A DNA stretch of 64,000 bases, taken from contig NZ_JAHXBG010000024.1 in NCBI RefSeq assembly GCF_020103725.1, positions 62,001 through 126,000 of the forward strand, given 5' to 3'. Positions 6,686 to 16,900 of this stretch are shown here, one piece after another. The notes under the pieces are model-generated. The model was given only the letters and a program-made list of their open reading frames with translations, had not been told where the DNA came from and did no database searches. The DNA comes from Hyalangium gracile. Lineage in GTDB: Bacteria; Myxococcota; Myxococcia; Myxococcales; Myxococcaceae. Each line of letters opens with the position of its first letter. Positions within the stretch are counted from its first letter, which is position 1. A program made the position numbers and the translations under genes.

Positions 6686-9229
6686 TCAAGGCTGCTCGGC
6701 GTCGGAGGTGTCCTCTTCCCGCGACTCGGCCTCGCGCTCCTCCTGGGCCTTGGCCTTCTTGCGCTCCAGGATCCGCAGCTGTCGCCGCTCGCGGCGGCGC
6801 CGGCGAGCGTCCTGAAGGAAGTCCATCCACCGGATGAGCGGATCGCGCCAGGCGGAGTGCTCCTCCCGGGGAAGATCCCGGTTGTTGCGCCCCCACTTCT
6901 CGCGCGCGACCATCTTCGCGTCGTAGCCGAAGAGCGCCTCGTAGAAGGCCTCCCAGTTCTCGCCGCTGTAGGTGCACACGAAGTGGCGCAGCGCCCCTTC
7001 CTCCAGTCCCCGCAGGCGCATGGAGCGCAGCATCTGCTCCACCTGGCTGACGGGGGGCCTTCGCTCGGCTTCCACCTGCCGGTCCACCAGGACGTAGAAG
7101 GCCAGGCCGAAGAGGATCGCTCCGCCGATCATGAAGATCGCCGGGATGATGAGCTGGAAGCGGTAGAGGCCATACCCCGCGGCGCCCAGCATCAGCAGCC
7201 ACGCCAGCCAGGTGAGCAGCGGGGCCTGGAAGACGAACTGGCGGCAGCGCAGGAAGAGCGCTCCCTTCTCGAACACTCCCCGCACGCAGAAGGAGGCGAG
7301 CCAGGCGGCGGCCGTGAAGGCCGCCATCCCCGCCCCCCACGGCGGACCGAGCTTCCACTCGAGCGCGCCGGTGATCACCGCGGACAGCAGCGTGAGCGCG
7401 AGCACGGCCAGGCGGCGCCACCGGGCCCACCGGGCCGCGTTGAACTCCTGCACGCAGCGCTCCAGCAGGTTGGCGTGGTGCTCGCGCGGAGAGAACGTCG
7501 AGTCCCCCTCGAAGCCCAGGAAGCCCTCGAGCGCCTCGATGACGCCGGTCATGTTCTGGAACCGATCGTCGGGGCGCTTGGCCATCATCCGCAGCACGAT
7601 GGCCGACAGCGTCTCGGGCACGTTGGGGTTGCGCTTGTCCGGCGGGACGGGCTGCTCGTTCACGTGCTGCAACATCACCAGGGGCACCGTCTCCGCGATG
7701 AAGGGATGGCGGCCCGTGAGCAGGTGGTACAGCGTGCACCCGAGCGAGTAGATGTCCGCGCGCGCATCCACCTTCGAGGAGTCCTGGACCTGCTCCGGCG
7801 CCATGTAGGCCGGCGTCCCCATGGGGTAGTCGGAGGGGTTCTTCCCGACGTAGGTCAGCGGGCCCTGCGGCTGGCCCTTGCTGCGAGCCCTGCGCGCGCT
7901 GTCGGCGAGCTTCACCAGGCCCAGGTCCGCCACCTTCACGATGCCGTTGTTGTTGAGCAGCAGGTTGTCCGGCTTGATGTCCCGGTGGACCATGCCGCGG
8001 TCGTGGGCGTACTTGAGCCCGCGCGCGGCCTGGAGCACGTAGCCGGCCGCCACCTCCGGATCGAGCGGACCGTTGCGCTTGACCAGGGCCTGCAGGCTCT
8101 GGGCGTCCACATACTCCATGCTGAAGAAGTGGAACTGCTTGTCCGAGCCGCAGTCGTAGATCTGGACGATGTTGTGGTGGATGAGCTGGGCGGCGGCGAA
8201 GGCCTCCTGCGTGAAGCGCAGGACGAACAGGGGATCTCCGGCGAAGCCCGGCCGGAGGATCTTCACGGCCACTTCCCGGTCGAGCGAGAGCTGGGAGGCC
8301 AGCCACACCGTCCCCATGCCGCCGCTGCCCAGCTTGTGGATGAGCTGATAGCCCCCCAGCTTCATGCCCTCGGCGAGCTTCTCCGTCTCGTCGGCCAGCG
8401 GCTGGGTCTCCACCTGCGCCTGGCCCACGGTCTTCCGGGCGCCGGGCAGGGTGGAGGAGTTGATGATCGGCGGGGCCGACGGCGGCTCCGACTCCATCGG
8501 CTGGCGAGGAGGTGGTGTCTTCTTCCCCGTGGCGATCGGCGGAGTCACCAGCTGCGCGCTGGCCCTGGCGGGTGCATCGGGGGGCGGCCCCACGACGGTG
8601 GGCTCGACGGGGAGGGGACTGGCGCCGGTCTTCTCCGGCGGTGCTCCCGGGAGGGTATTGATGGGGTTCTCGTCCGTGCGCGGCTCCTCGAAGCCGGTGC
8701 GGGCGAGCGCCGTACGCGTGGAGGTGCGCGTTCGGGGCGTGGAGGGAGGCTCGGGATACGGCACCAGGATGGTGCGCTCCGCGGGCTGCGCCGGCGCGGC
8801 CTCCTTCCCCGCCCGGGTATCGGGGGGGAGGGTGGTGGCCAGGGCGGCCTGGAGGGCATCGGCTCCAGGCTGGGTATGCATCGGAGCCCCGGGGAGGGTC
8901 TGGGCGGCGATGGCCCCGACATCCTGCACCTCGGTCCGTTCGACGGGCCGCACCGCGGGGATGCCCCGGGTCTCCGAGGGACGCACGGCCTTGCGCTCAC
9001 TGGTCCGCGTTCGCGGTGCCTCCGCCTGGGGTTGGGCGGGGAGCTGGAGCTTGCGCTCGCTGGTCCGCGTTCGTGGTGCCTCCGCCTGGGGTTGAGCGGG
9101 GAGCTGGAGCTTGCGCTCGGATGTCCGTGTGCGTGCGGCCCCGTCCCGGGAGGGGGCGGCCGGGGTGGGGACGATGAGGGTCCTGTCTTTCGCCTCCGCC
9201 TGCGGCGGCTTCTCCTCATCATCCGACAT
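6686..9229 (-). CDS. Large Ser/Thr protein kinase with repeat-rich N-terminus and C-terminal membrane segments
   Basis: The start is MSDDEEKPPQ at 9229. Residues 1 to about 290 are low-complexity Pro/Thr/Arg sequence with three copies of an RTRTSERK-type unit. The kinase domain follows (about 294-570) with LGSGGMGTVWLA, VAVKIL, VHRDIKPDNLLL, a DLG in place of DFG, and GTPAYMAPEQ. The C-terminal third has several hydrophobic segments, such as LAVLALTLLSAVITGAL and FMIGGAILFGLAFYVLV, and ends in a charged Lys/Glu/Arg tail. The catalytic residues are present, so it should be active. The long Ser/Thr-rich N-terminus is a plausible autophosphorylation region (inference). Confidence 0.9.
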   Translation of the reverse strand: MSDDEEKPPQAEAKDRTLIVPTPAAPSRDGAARTRTSERKLQLPAQPQAEAPRTRTSERKLQLPAQPQAEAPRTRTSERKAVRPSETRGIPAVRPVERTEVQDVGAIAAQTLPGAPMHTQPGADALQAALATTLPPDTRAGKEAAPAQPAERTILVPYPEPPSTPRTRTSTRTALARTGFEEPRTDENPINTLPGAPPEKTGASPLPVEPTVVGPPPDAPARASAQLVTPPIATGKKTPPPRQPMESEPPSAPPIINSSTLPGARKTVGQAQVETQPLADETEKLAEGMKLGGYQLIHKLGSGGMGTVWLASQLSLDREVAVKILRPGFAGDPLFVLRFTQEAFAAAQLIHHNIVQIYDCGSDKQFHFFSMEYVDAQSLQALVKRNGPLDPEVAAGYVLQAARGLKYAHDRGMVHRDIKPDNLLLNNNGIVKVADLGLVKLADSARRARSKGQPQGPLTYVGKNPSDYPMGTPAYMAPEQVQDSSKVDARADIYSLGCTLYHLLTGRHPFIAETVPLVMLQHVNEQPVPPDKRNPNVPETLSAIVLRMMAKRPDDRFQNMTGVIEALEGFLGFEGDSTFSPREHHANLLERCVQEFNAARWARWRRLAVLALTLLSAVITGALEWKLGPPWGAGMAAFTAAAWLASFCVRGVFEKGALFLRCRQFVFQAPLLTWLAWLLMLGAAGYGLYRFQLIIPAIFMIGGAILFGLAFYVLVDRQVEAERRPPVSQVEQMLRSMRLRGLEEGALRHFVCTYSGENWEAFYEALFGYDAKMVAREKWGRNNRDLPREEHSAWRDPLIRWMDFLQDARRRRRERRQLRILERKKAKAQEEREAESREEDTSDAEQP
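8993..9112. repeat. Two tandem 60-nt repeats inside the kinase gene
   Basis: Two nearly identical 60-nt units (8993-9052 and 9053-9112) lie in frame near the kinase N-terminus and encode a 20-residue unit containing TRTSERKLQLPAQPQ. A third, partial copy flanks them. The unit may vary in number between strains. Confidence 0.75.
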
Positions 9230-9398
9230 GCGGCCTTGCAGCCTAGCACAACCCTTCCGGTATGGCCCCAGGGACCTGATATGCAATCCAGGGCCCCCCT
9301 CAGTGGTACCTGGAATGGCACGGCAGTGGACGCCTTGTCGCTCGAATGGTTGCAGCCCCCACTTTTAAATGGCAGTCGAGCATTGAGGCGTCGCGGGT

Positions 9399-9887
9399 TC
9401 AGAGTACCGAGACATCGGGTGGGCCTTCGCTCACCTGTCCGACGTAGCCCAGGGTGACGAACTCGAGCAGGTTGCCGAAGGGGTCCGCGAAGTAGACGGA
9501 GGCGTGACCCGGTGGGCCGAGCCGGCGTGGGCCGTCGAGCTTCACGTTCGCGGCTCGCAGTCGGGCGATGCAGGTGTCGAGATCTCCTGGGCGGACCTGC
9601 ATCGCGAGGTGCGGGTGCGGGGCCGGCACCGGGCGGCTGCGCCCCTTCTGGAGGAAGAGGTGCAGCTCCACCGCTTCGCCGAACTGCACGGCGAGGTGCA
9701 GCGGGCTGTTGTCGGCGTCGGCCTCGCGGGCGCGGTCGGGCCTGGAGCGCAGGAAGGTCTCCCGGTCGAACTTCCGCACGCGCTTCGCGCCGAGCAATTC
9801 GACGTAGAAACGCTCGGCGAGCTCGAGATCGTGAACGGGCAGGGTGATGTGGGCGAAACCTTCGACGGCTGGCGCGGGAGGGGTCAT
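9399..9887 (-). CDS. VOC-superfamily (glyoxalase/bleomycin-resistance-like) protein
   Basis: A 162-residue VOC fold protein. GFAHITLPVHDLELAERFYV marks the first beta-alpha-beta module and ASVYFADPFGNLLEFVTLG the last, with His and Glu residues at positions that usually bind a metal. The enzyme class cannot be told from this; VOC members include glyoxalases, dioxygenases and resistance proteins. It is divergent from the LysR regulator at 9954, with a palindromic operator between them, so it is probably that regulator's target. Confidence 0.85.
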   Translation of the reverse strand: MTPPAPAVEGFAHITLPVHDLELAERFYVELLGAKRVRKFDRETFLRSRPDRAREADADNSPLHLAVQFGEAVELHLFLQKGRSRPVPAPHPHLAMQVRPGDLDTCIARLRAANVKLDGPRRLGPPGHASVYFADPFGNLLEFVTLGYVGQVSEGPPDVSVL

Positions 9888-9925
9888 GCGCCAAAGGTGC
9901 CGTTGAGCGGTCGTGATTCACAGTG

Positions 9926-9946
9926 ATATCTGGTGATTCCAGATAT
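9926..9946. promoter_or_regulatory. LysR-type operator between divergent genes
   Basis: ATATCTGG-TGATT-CCAGATAT is a perfect 8-bp inverted repeat and contains the T-N11-A pattern (ATC-N11-GAT) known for LysR regulators. It sits between the VOC gene (start 9887) and the LysR gene. It overlaps a possible earlier LysR start (9945), which favours the ATG at 9954. Confidence 0.65.
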
Positions 9947-9953
9947 GTCCGGG

Positions 9954-10853
9954 ATGAATCTGGCGGCGATCGACCTGAACCTCCTGAACGTGGTGGCCAC
10001 GGTGCTCGAGGAGCGGAGCGCGACCAAGGCGGCGGCGAGGCTGCACGTCACGCAGTCGGCGGTGAGCAATGCCATGAGGCGGGCCCGGGACCTCTTCGGG
10101 GATCCCCTCGTGACGCGCGAGGCGTACGGGCTGGCGCCGACACCCCGCGGCGCGGAGCTGTTGCCGGCCCTGCGTGCCTGGCTCGAGGAAGCACGGCGGC
10201 TGGTCGCGAAGGCGCCCGTGTTCGACCCGGGCACTTCCACTCGGACCTTCACGGTGGCGTGCACGGACGCGGTGGCCATCGCGCTGCTGCAGCCGATGTT
10301 GCGGCTTCTCACGAAGCGGGCCCCGTCGGCGCGGCTGAGATTGGTGACGCTCGATCGGATGATTGCCCACGACGGGTTGGCCCGGGGCGAGGTCGATCTG
10401 TTGATAGGCATTCCACCCGTGATGCCGCCCGGTCACGAGGCCGAGCGGATCTACCAGGATCCACTCGCATGCATCGTGCGCCGCGATCACCCGCGGGTGC
10501 GCTCGAAGCTCACCCTGCCACTCTTTGCCTCGCTACCCCATGTCGATCTCGCGCTCTTCGGCGCCGTCGACGACACGATCGATCGGGCGCTCGCGCGGCA
10601 CGGCAAGGCGCGGACCGTGACGGTTGCCTTGCCTCACTTCTCGAGCGTGCCCCTGGCGGTGCTGGAGACCGACGGCATCGCGACGCTCTCCAGCCGTCTG
10701 GCCCGAGCGTTCGCGGCGCGGCTGCCCTTGAAGGTGCTGGAGCCGCCCCTGGCGCTCGAGCCCGTCGAGGTTCGTCAGGTGTGGCACCGTCGGAGCGAGA
10801 CCGACGCGGCGGTCGGCTTTCTGCGTGCCCTGGTGCGTGAGGCGGCGCGCTGA
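9954..10853 (+). CDS. LysR-family transcriptional regulator
   Basis: A 299-residue full-length LysR protein. It opens MNLAAIDLNLLNVV, then the helix-turn-helix around TKAAARLHVTQSAVSNAMRR, then LFGDPLVTREAYGLAPTPRG. The effector domain fills the rest. ATG 9954 is preferred over GTG 9933 and ATG 9945 because these overlap the palindromic operator and because LysR proteins normally have few residues before the DLNLL motif. The likely role is autoregulation plus control of the divergent VOC gene. The inducer is unknown. Confidence 0.88.
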   Translation: MNLAAIDLNLLNVVATVLEERSATKAAARLHVTQSAVSNAMRRARDLFGDPLVTREAYGLAPTPRGAELLPALRAWLEEARRLVAKAPVFDPGTSTRTFTVACTDAVAIALLQPMLRLLTKRAPSARLRLVTLDRMIAHDGLARGEVDLLIGIPPVMPPGHEAERIYQDPLACIVRRDHPRVRSKLTLPLFASLPHVDLALFGAVDDTIDRALARHGKARTVTVALPHFSSVPLAVLETDGIATLSSRLARAFAARLPLKVLEPPLALEPVEVRQVWHRRSETDAAVGFLRALVREAAR

Positions 10854-10896
10854 AGCCAGGCAGGCCTCGGGACGCCCGCCATGGCGCTCACAGCAC

Positions 10897-12777
10897 TCAG
10901 CGGTCTCCGGCCTCTTCGTTTACCGGCAGATCGAGGGTGAAGGTGGCCCCCTGACCGAGGCCGGGGCTGTCACAGGTGAGCCGCCCCCGCAGCTCCATGG
11001 CGGCCAGGGCGCTGATGTGCAGGCCGAAGCCATGGCCCGTCTTCTTCGTGGTGAAGCCCTGGGTGAACAGGCGCGGCAGGCTCTCCGGTGCGATGCCCAC
11101 GCCATTGTCCGTCACCTGGATGAGCACCCGCTTGCCCTCGGGAGCCGGCCGGATGCCGATGAGCAGGCGCTTGTCCTGGCGCGGGCTCTCCATCAACGCG
11201 TCGCGCGCGTTGCTCAGCAGGTTGACGAGGATCTGCAGCAGCTTGTGCCGGTCCACGGAGAGGGACGGCACCGGGGCATAGTCGCGCTCGATGCGGATGC
11301 CTCGCGCCTCATAGGCGCCGGCGTGCAGGCGCAGCGCCTCGTCGATGAGGAGGGGCAGCTCCACCTCCTCCTGGACGCCCGCCGAGCTCGCGTGCCGCTG
11401 CTGCATGCTGACGATGGACTTGATGTGATCCACCCCCTCGCTCAGGCTGTGCATCTCCTGAAGCAGGGCGTCGCGCTCGTACTGAAGCTGCTCGGACAAG
11501 GCCATGAGGTAGTCCGGGAGCTGTTGGCCGCGCGGATCATGGGTGAGGAACGAGGGGAAGTCACCGGTGTGCTCGCGCAGGAGCTGAACCGCCCTGGCCA
11601 GGTTGGAGACGCGCGACAGGCGCAGCCGGTCCATGACGAGGCCGGCGGAGACGTTGACGCTGTTGAGCGTGTTGCCCACGTTGTGGAGCACGCCGGTGGC
11701 CACCTCCGCCATGCCCGCCTGCCGGGACACATCCAGCAGGGCCCGGTGCATCTCTCCCAGTCGAGCCTCGGCCTCCCTGCGGGCGGTGATGTCCCGCGAG
11801 AAGAGCGTCATCCCCACCGTCTGGCCATTCGCGTCCAGCAGGGGGCTGAGGCGGATGTCCATGGAGAGGCGTGTGCCCTGCAGATCGAACTCGTCCTCGA
11901 AGCGCACGCGCATGCCCTCGAAGACCCTGGCCACGTGAGGCGCCCAGCGCCTGGTGCGCTCCGGACTCTCCTCCGGCAGCTGCTCGCCCACCTGGGGCGC
12001 CCTGCCGAAGCGCAGGAGGTGGAACTGGAGCGCCGCGGCGTTGGCGGCAATCAGCCGTCCCTCCCTGTCGATGGCGAGCACCAGATCATCCGTGCTCTCC
12101 AGGAGGCTGCTGAGCTTGTTCTCGCTCTGGCGCAGAGCCCGCAGCGTCTGCTCGCGCGAGCTCTGGGCGGCATCCGTCGCCGCGTTGTGCAGCGCGCCCA
12201 CGCCCCAGGTTCCCAACATGGAGATGCCGGAGAACAGGTGCATGAGCCAGAACAGGGACGGAGAGATGGGCGGCAGGGTCAGTTCGGCCAGGGTGAAGTA
12301 GAGCGGGAACACCAGGGCGAGGGCCACCACCATGAACAGGGTGATGAAGAGCCCCACGCGAGCGCCCGCCAGGTACACGGCGAAGACGGGGAGCAGCGCG
12401 CAGATGGTGTGCGTGCTGATGAGGGGCACACGGCCCTCCGCGCAGGCCCCGAGGATGGCGAACATCATGCTCGTCAGCAGCATGGCCGCGGGCGGCTGCG
12501 GGGTGGCGGAGCGGCGCGCGACGATCAGGACGCCCACATAGAGCAGGGCGGCGGCCGCGCTGGGGTAGGGAGACAGGCCCGACCACATGGCGCCCGCCGT
12601 GTAGATCGCGTTGAACAGGACCAGGAAGCAGGCGGCGCCCACCAGGAGCCGGTAGCGGACGAGATCCGTGGGCACCCCCTTGCGAAGGGGCTCGGAGAGC
12701 AGGGAGTCCAGTCGCTCCAGGAGCCAGTTACGAGAGGGAGGAGGAGGTGCTGCCGACGCGGAGGAGAGGGTGGCCAT
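10897..12777 (-). CDS. Membrane sensor histidine kinase with PAS domain
   Basis: The 626-residue protein starts MATLSSASAAPP at 12777. It has about six membrane segments in the first 200 residues, then a PAS domain (LLESTDDLVLAIDREGRLIAAN), a dimerisation/phosphoacceptor region with VLHNVGNTLNSV, and a C-terminal HATPase. The HATPase shows LLSNARDAL (N box), VTDNGVGI (G1) and GHGFGLHIS (G2). The HNxGN form of the H box is seen in a subset of myxobacterial and deltaproteobacterial kinases. No response regulator gene is adjacent, so it is an orphan kinase. Confidence 0.88.
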   Translation of the reverse strand: MATLSSASAAPPPPSRNWLLERLDSLLSEPLRKGVPTDLVRYRLLVGAACFLVLFNAIYTAGAMWSGLSPYPSAAAALLYVGVLIVARRSATPQPPAAMLLTSMMFAILGACAEGRVPLISTHTICALLPVFAVYLAGARVGLFITLFMVVALALVFPLYFTLAELTLPPISPSLFWLMHLFSGISMLGTWGVGALHNAATDAAQSSREQTLRALRQSENKLSSLLESTDDLVLAIDREGRLIAANAAALQFHLLRFGRAPQVGEQLPEESPERTRRWAPHVARVFEGMRVRFEDEFDLQGTRLSMDIRLSPLLDANGQTVGMTLFSRDITARREAEARLGEMHRALLDVSRQAGMAEVATGVLHNVGNTLNSVNVSAGLVMDRLRLSRVSNLARAVQLLREHTGDFPSFLTHDPRGQQLPDYLMALSEQLQYERDALLQEMHSLSEGVDHIKSIVSMQQRHASSAGVQEEVELPLLIDEALRLHAGAYEARGIRIERDYAPVPSLSVDRHKLLQILVNLLSNARDALMESPRQDKRLLIGIRPAPEGKRVLIQVTDNGVGIAPESLPRLFTQGFTTKKTGHGFGLHISALAAMELRGRLTCDSPGLGQGATFTLDLPVNEEAGDR

Positions 12778-12922
12778 GGTGGGCACGCACACGGGTAACG
12801 AGCCACCCGCCGCGTGTCCGGGGATTGTGCTCAGGGATTCCGGCTGCTTCCAACGCTCCCGTCGTGTCCTCCGTCTCCGGGTGAAAAGGACTCGCCGCCA
12901 GACGCCTGGGACCGCGGGTATC

Positions 12923-13759
12923 ATGGCGCGCATGCTCATGAATTCCGTGGTGATGGTGGTGCTGCTCGCGAATCCCGCTCAGCCGGCGCCGGCTCGATCG
13001 GCCGCCGCGGCCCAGCCGCTCACGTGGAAGGTGACCGGCTCGGACGTCGCGTTCGAGATGTCCGCGACGGATCTGCGCGCCCTGCGCGGCGGCAAGGAGG
13101 TGTTCGGCCTGAAGTCGCGCGAGAAGAACTTCTTCTCCGACTTCGAGGTCGACGAGGGGGCCGACACGACCGGCTGGGAGGCCTCCCAGTCCATGCAGGT
13201 GCTGTCGGTGGTGGGCCCGTGGGTGAGCTACGAGCTGACGGCAGGGGGCTTCACCGGCGGCGCGCACCCGTACGCGAGCGCGTCCTACGTCACCGAGGAC
13301 GTGACGAAGGACAAGGGCGCCTTCTCGCTGCTCGACGTGTTCCCCGAGAAGGAGGTGCTCAAGGCGCTCAAGGCGGACGGCTTCGTGCGCAAGCACATCC
13401 GCGACGAGCAGGAGTTCGAGAACGCCAGGACGGTGGAGGAGTTGATCGGGTCCCTGGATGCCGGCGAGGACTGCGTGGGTTTCGAGTACGGCGGGCTCGA
13501 GGCCGTGAAGCGCTCGGTCGCGTTCCACCACGTCGAGGGCAACAAGGTCGCCGTGCGCATTGCGTTCGGCCACGCCGCCGAGGTGTGCCGCGGGAGCAAG
13601 TTCGTGGTGGGCGTGCTGTTGCCCATCCCCGCGGCGCGGCGGCCGGCGTTCGAGCGCGCGGCCCGGCGCGCGGAGGGCTTCCTGATGAAGGACGCCAAGG
13701 CCGTGAAGGCCCCTACCGTGCGCTTCTCGTGGGAGCCTCCCGAGCGCAAGCAGAAGTGA
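12923..13759 (+). CDS. Secreted protein, DUF3298/RsiV-PdaC-like
   Basis: A 278-residue protein with a signal peptide (MARMLMNSVVMVVLLANPAQ). The sequence GGAHPYASASYVTED is typical of the DUF3298 region found in RsiV anti-sigma factors and PdaC-type deacetylases. A DUF4163-like beta region precedes it. No catalytic polysaccharide-deacetylase domain is present, so it is probably a periplasmic binding or sensing protein. Three in-frame ATGs (12923, 12932, 12938) are possible starts; all keep the signal sequence. Confidence 0.7.
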   Translation: MARMLMNSVVMVVLLANPAQPAPARSAAAAQPLTWKVTGSDVAFEMSATDLRALRGGKEVFGLKSREKNFFSDFEVDEGADTTGWEASQSMQVLSVVGPWVSYELTAGGFTGGAHPYASASYVTEDVTKDKGAFSLLDVFPEKEVLKALKADGFVRKHIRDEQEFENARTVEELIGSLDAGEDCVGFEYGGLEAVKRSVAFHHVEGNKVAVRIAFGHAAEVCRGSKFVVGVLLPIPAARRPAFERAARRAEGFLMKDAKAVKAPTVRFSWEPPERKQK

Positions 13760-13866
13760 GGGCCCTGGCACGGGGATGTTGCGCCGCGTCGTCCTACCTG
13801 CGTCCCAGTGGTGTCAGTCCCGTGGGGAAGATCTTCCTGGATGAGCGTTCATTCCGAGGGGTGAGC

Positions 13867-13889
13867 CGAACTCGCGCGGTCCTATAGTC
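13867..13889 (+). promoter_or_regulatory. Possible ECF-type promoter of the S8 protease gene
   Basis: CGAAC and GTC are separated by 15 bases, ending 31 bases before the protease start, matching the general GAAC/GTC pattern of extracytoplasmic-function sigma factors. A TATAGT overlaps. This is pattern matching only. Confidence 0.25.
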
Positions 13890-13919
13890 CGCCCGGCTCG
13901 TTCACCAGGGAGGCACACC

Positions 13920-16900
13920 ATGCATCTAGAGAAGTGGGGCTCGTGGCTCGTTGCTCTCGCATTGACTGGCAGCACCGGAGCATTGGCGGCGGATCCTCAG
14001 CCGGCGGCGCTGGCGGAGGTCGAAGCGCAGGTCCGGGCGCTGGGCGGCGAGGAGCACGTCGAGGCGGATCTGCTGGAGATCAAGTTCCGTGACGACCAGC
14101 TCATCCGGTTGCGCGATGGCATGCCCACGGACCTGGCGGGGCGCGGGCTGCGCGCGCCGGCGGCCTCGGTGCTGATGAAGGCGGTGTCGGGCGGCAAGTG
14201 GATGCGCTCCCACGAGGTGCCCGAGGAGGCGCTGGAGCGGCTCCAGGCCGAGGGCCTGAAGCGGACCGCCGAGCCCCAGCCGGACCTCAACCTGTACTTC
14301 CGCGTGCGGCTGCCCGCCGTCCTCGATGCCCAGCGCATCGCGGCGGCCTTCCGCGAGCTTCCCGAGGTGGAGGCCGTCTACCGCGTGCCCCGCCCGGTGG
14401 AGACGCCGCTGGCGCCGGACTACTACTCGATCAGCTCGGGCTCCTATCAGCAGTACCAGGACGAGGCGCCCGTGGGCATCGATGGGCGCTATGCCCAGAC
14501 CGTGCCGGGGGCGCGTGGCACCGGTGTGAAGATCTGCGACATCGAGTACAGCTTCAACGCCGCGCACGTGGACCTGGGCACGGTGACGGTCATCGGCCCG
14601 GCGGGAGTGGATCCGTTCAGCAACGACAACCACGGCACCGCGGTGCTGGGGGTGTACGGCAGCCTTCCCAACGGCGAGGGCACCCTGGGCATCGCCCATG
14701 ACGCGCAGAAGCTGTTCGCGTACGCCAACACGCGCTCCGGCGGCTACAACGTGGGCGCCGCCGTGACGACCTGCGCGGCCAACCTCGGCGCGGGCGATGT
14801 CATCGTCATCGAGCAGCAGCTGAGCGGGCCGCTGGGCGGCACGAACTACGTGCCCTCCGAGTGGTACAAGCCCTGGTACGACGCCATCAAGGCGGCGGTG
14901 GCGGCCAACAAGGTCGTCGTCGCGGCGGCGGGCAACGGCGGCCAGAACCTGGATGCGCCCATCTACTCCACGGGCAACGGCGGTCACTACCCGTTCCTGC
15001 CGCAGAACGACTCGGGCGCCATCATCGTGGGAGCCGGCCAGTCGCCCGTCTATGGCCCCAGCGCGCGCGCTGCCCACTCCTTCTCCAACTACGGCTCCAC
15101 GGTGGATCTGCAGGGGTGGGGTGACCGGGTGACGACCACCGGCTACGGCGGCCTCTACAGCTCCGAGGGCGTCAACCGCTGGTACACCGGCACCTTCTCG
15201 GGCACCTCGAGCGCGACGCCCATCGTCGCGGGCGCGGTGGCCAGCGTCCAGGGCGCCTCCATCGCCGCGGGGCAGGGCGTGCTCAGCCCCAGCGCGATGC
15301 GCAGCCTCCTGCTGAGCACCGGCACGCCGCAGGCTGGCTCGAATCACATCGGCCCCTTGCCGAACCTGCGCCAGGCCCTGTCGGCCCTCTCCATCACCAA
15401 CCTCTGGATCTCGCCCGAGAGCCCCGTGCGCCCCGCGGAGCCTTCCACCGCGCAGGCGGACTCGACCGCGGTCGCCGCGGGCAATGGCCTCTACCTCGTC
15501 GTCTGGTCGGACTTCACCTCGGGCGCCCCGGACATCCTCGCGGCTCGCGTGAAGGCCTCGGACGGCGCGCTGCTGGATACCACCCCCATCTTCATCGGCA
15601 CGGCGCCGGGCGCCCAGGTCAACCCCGCCGTGACCTTCGACGGCACCCACTTCCTGGTGGTGTGGGAAGATCACCAGAGCCTCCCGCGCATCTTCGGCGC
15701 CCGCGTGAGGGCCGTGGATGGTGCCGTGGTGACGCCGCCCTTCCTGGTCAGCCAGACGCCCCCAGGGCCCTTCTCGCTGCCCCAGACCGACCCCGCCGTG
15801 GCCTTCGATGCGGCGAGCTCGAACTACCTGGTGACCTGGAGCAGCTTCTTCCATGAGAACGGGAGCGTGGGCTCCGGCATCCTGGGCATCCGCATCCAGG
15901 CCTCGAGCGGCGCGCTCGTCGAGCCGCAGAGCTTCCTGGTCGGCCGCGACGGCCGCGACGGCCGCGTCGCCTCCGCGAACGGCTCCTTCCTGGTGTCCTG
16001 GACGAGGGCAAGCAACATCGAGGCCGCGCGCGTCTCTGGCGCCTCGGGGAGCGTGCTGGATGCCACCCCCATCTCCCTGGCCGCGACGGCCGCCAACGAG
16101 CACAGCTCCGCAGTGGCCGCCCGTGAGGGTAGGGCCGCGGGTGACGGCGAGTTCCTGGTGGTCTGGACGGGAGCGGACAACACCCTGAGGGGCCGGCGGC
16201 TGCGGGCCTCGGACGGCGCCACGCTCGAGGCCTCGGACTTCGTGGTGGGGGCGGCGGCCGTCGTTCCCGCGTCGGTGACGTACGATGGGCAGGACTACCG
16301 GGTGGCCTGGCAGGGCACGCGGGATGGCGCGCGCAAGGTGCTGACCACGCGAGTGTCCGCCGATGGCGAGGTGGCCTCCGACGCGGAGGCCGCCCTCTCC
16401 GAGGTGTCTTCCTCCTCGAGGACGAAGCGGGTCGGCATCGCCGCGACGAGCGTGGGCCGTTTCCTGGCGACCTACCTGCAGCACCAGCCGACCGGGAACC
16501 TGCACCGCGCCCGCATGCGGCTCGCGAAGGCCCTGCCCGAGCCCGTGCCGTGCGAGTCGCTCACGCCGCTCCTGGTGCTCGATGGCAGGGCGGAGAGCAC
16601 CCTGGAGTGCGGACCGGGCACCTACAGCGACGCGGGCGCCCGGGCGTTCGACGGCTGCGGCAACCCGATCCAGGTGCGCGCGTACAACGCGGGGAATGAC
16701 TCGTCCGGTCCCGGCCCGCTGCTGGGGTCCGAGGGCAGCTACACGGTCTCGTACTCCGCCTGGGACGCCCAGGGGCAGACGGTGAGCGCCTCGCGCACGG
16801 TGAACGTGGAGGATCGGACCGCGCCGACGCTGGCGCTCCAAGGCCCGGCCTCCATGACGCACACGTGCGGCAGCCCGTGGGTGGACCCTGGCGTCCAGGC

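Noticed and set aside
8993-9112. Tandem 60-nt repeats considered as CRISPR-like
   Set aside because: No unique spacers; the repeats are contiguous, in frame and coding.
9230-9398. TGGCAC-containing stretch considered as a sigma-54 promoter
   Set aside because: The -12 element does not match TTGCA at the required spacing.
6482-9457. A 991-codon plus-strand frame opposite the large kinase
   Set aside because: The minus-strand kinase has all catalytic motifs; the plus frame is a shadow.
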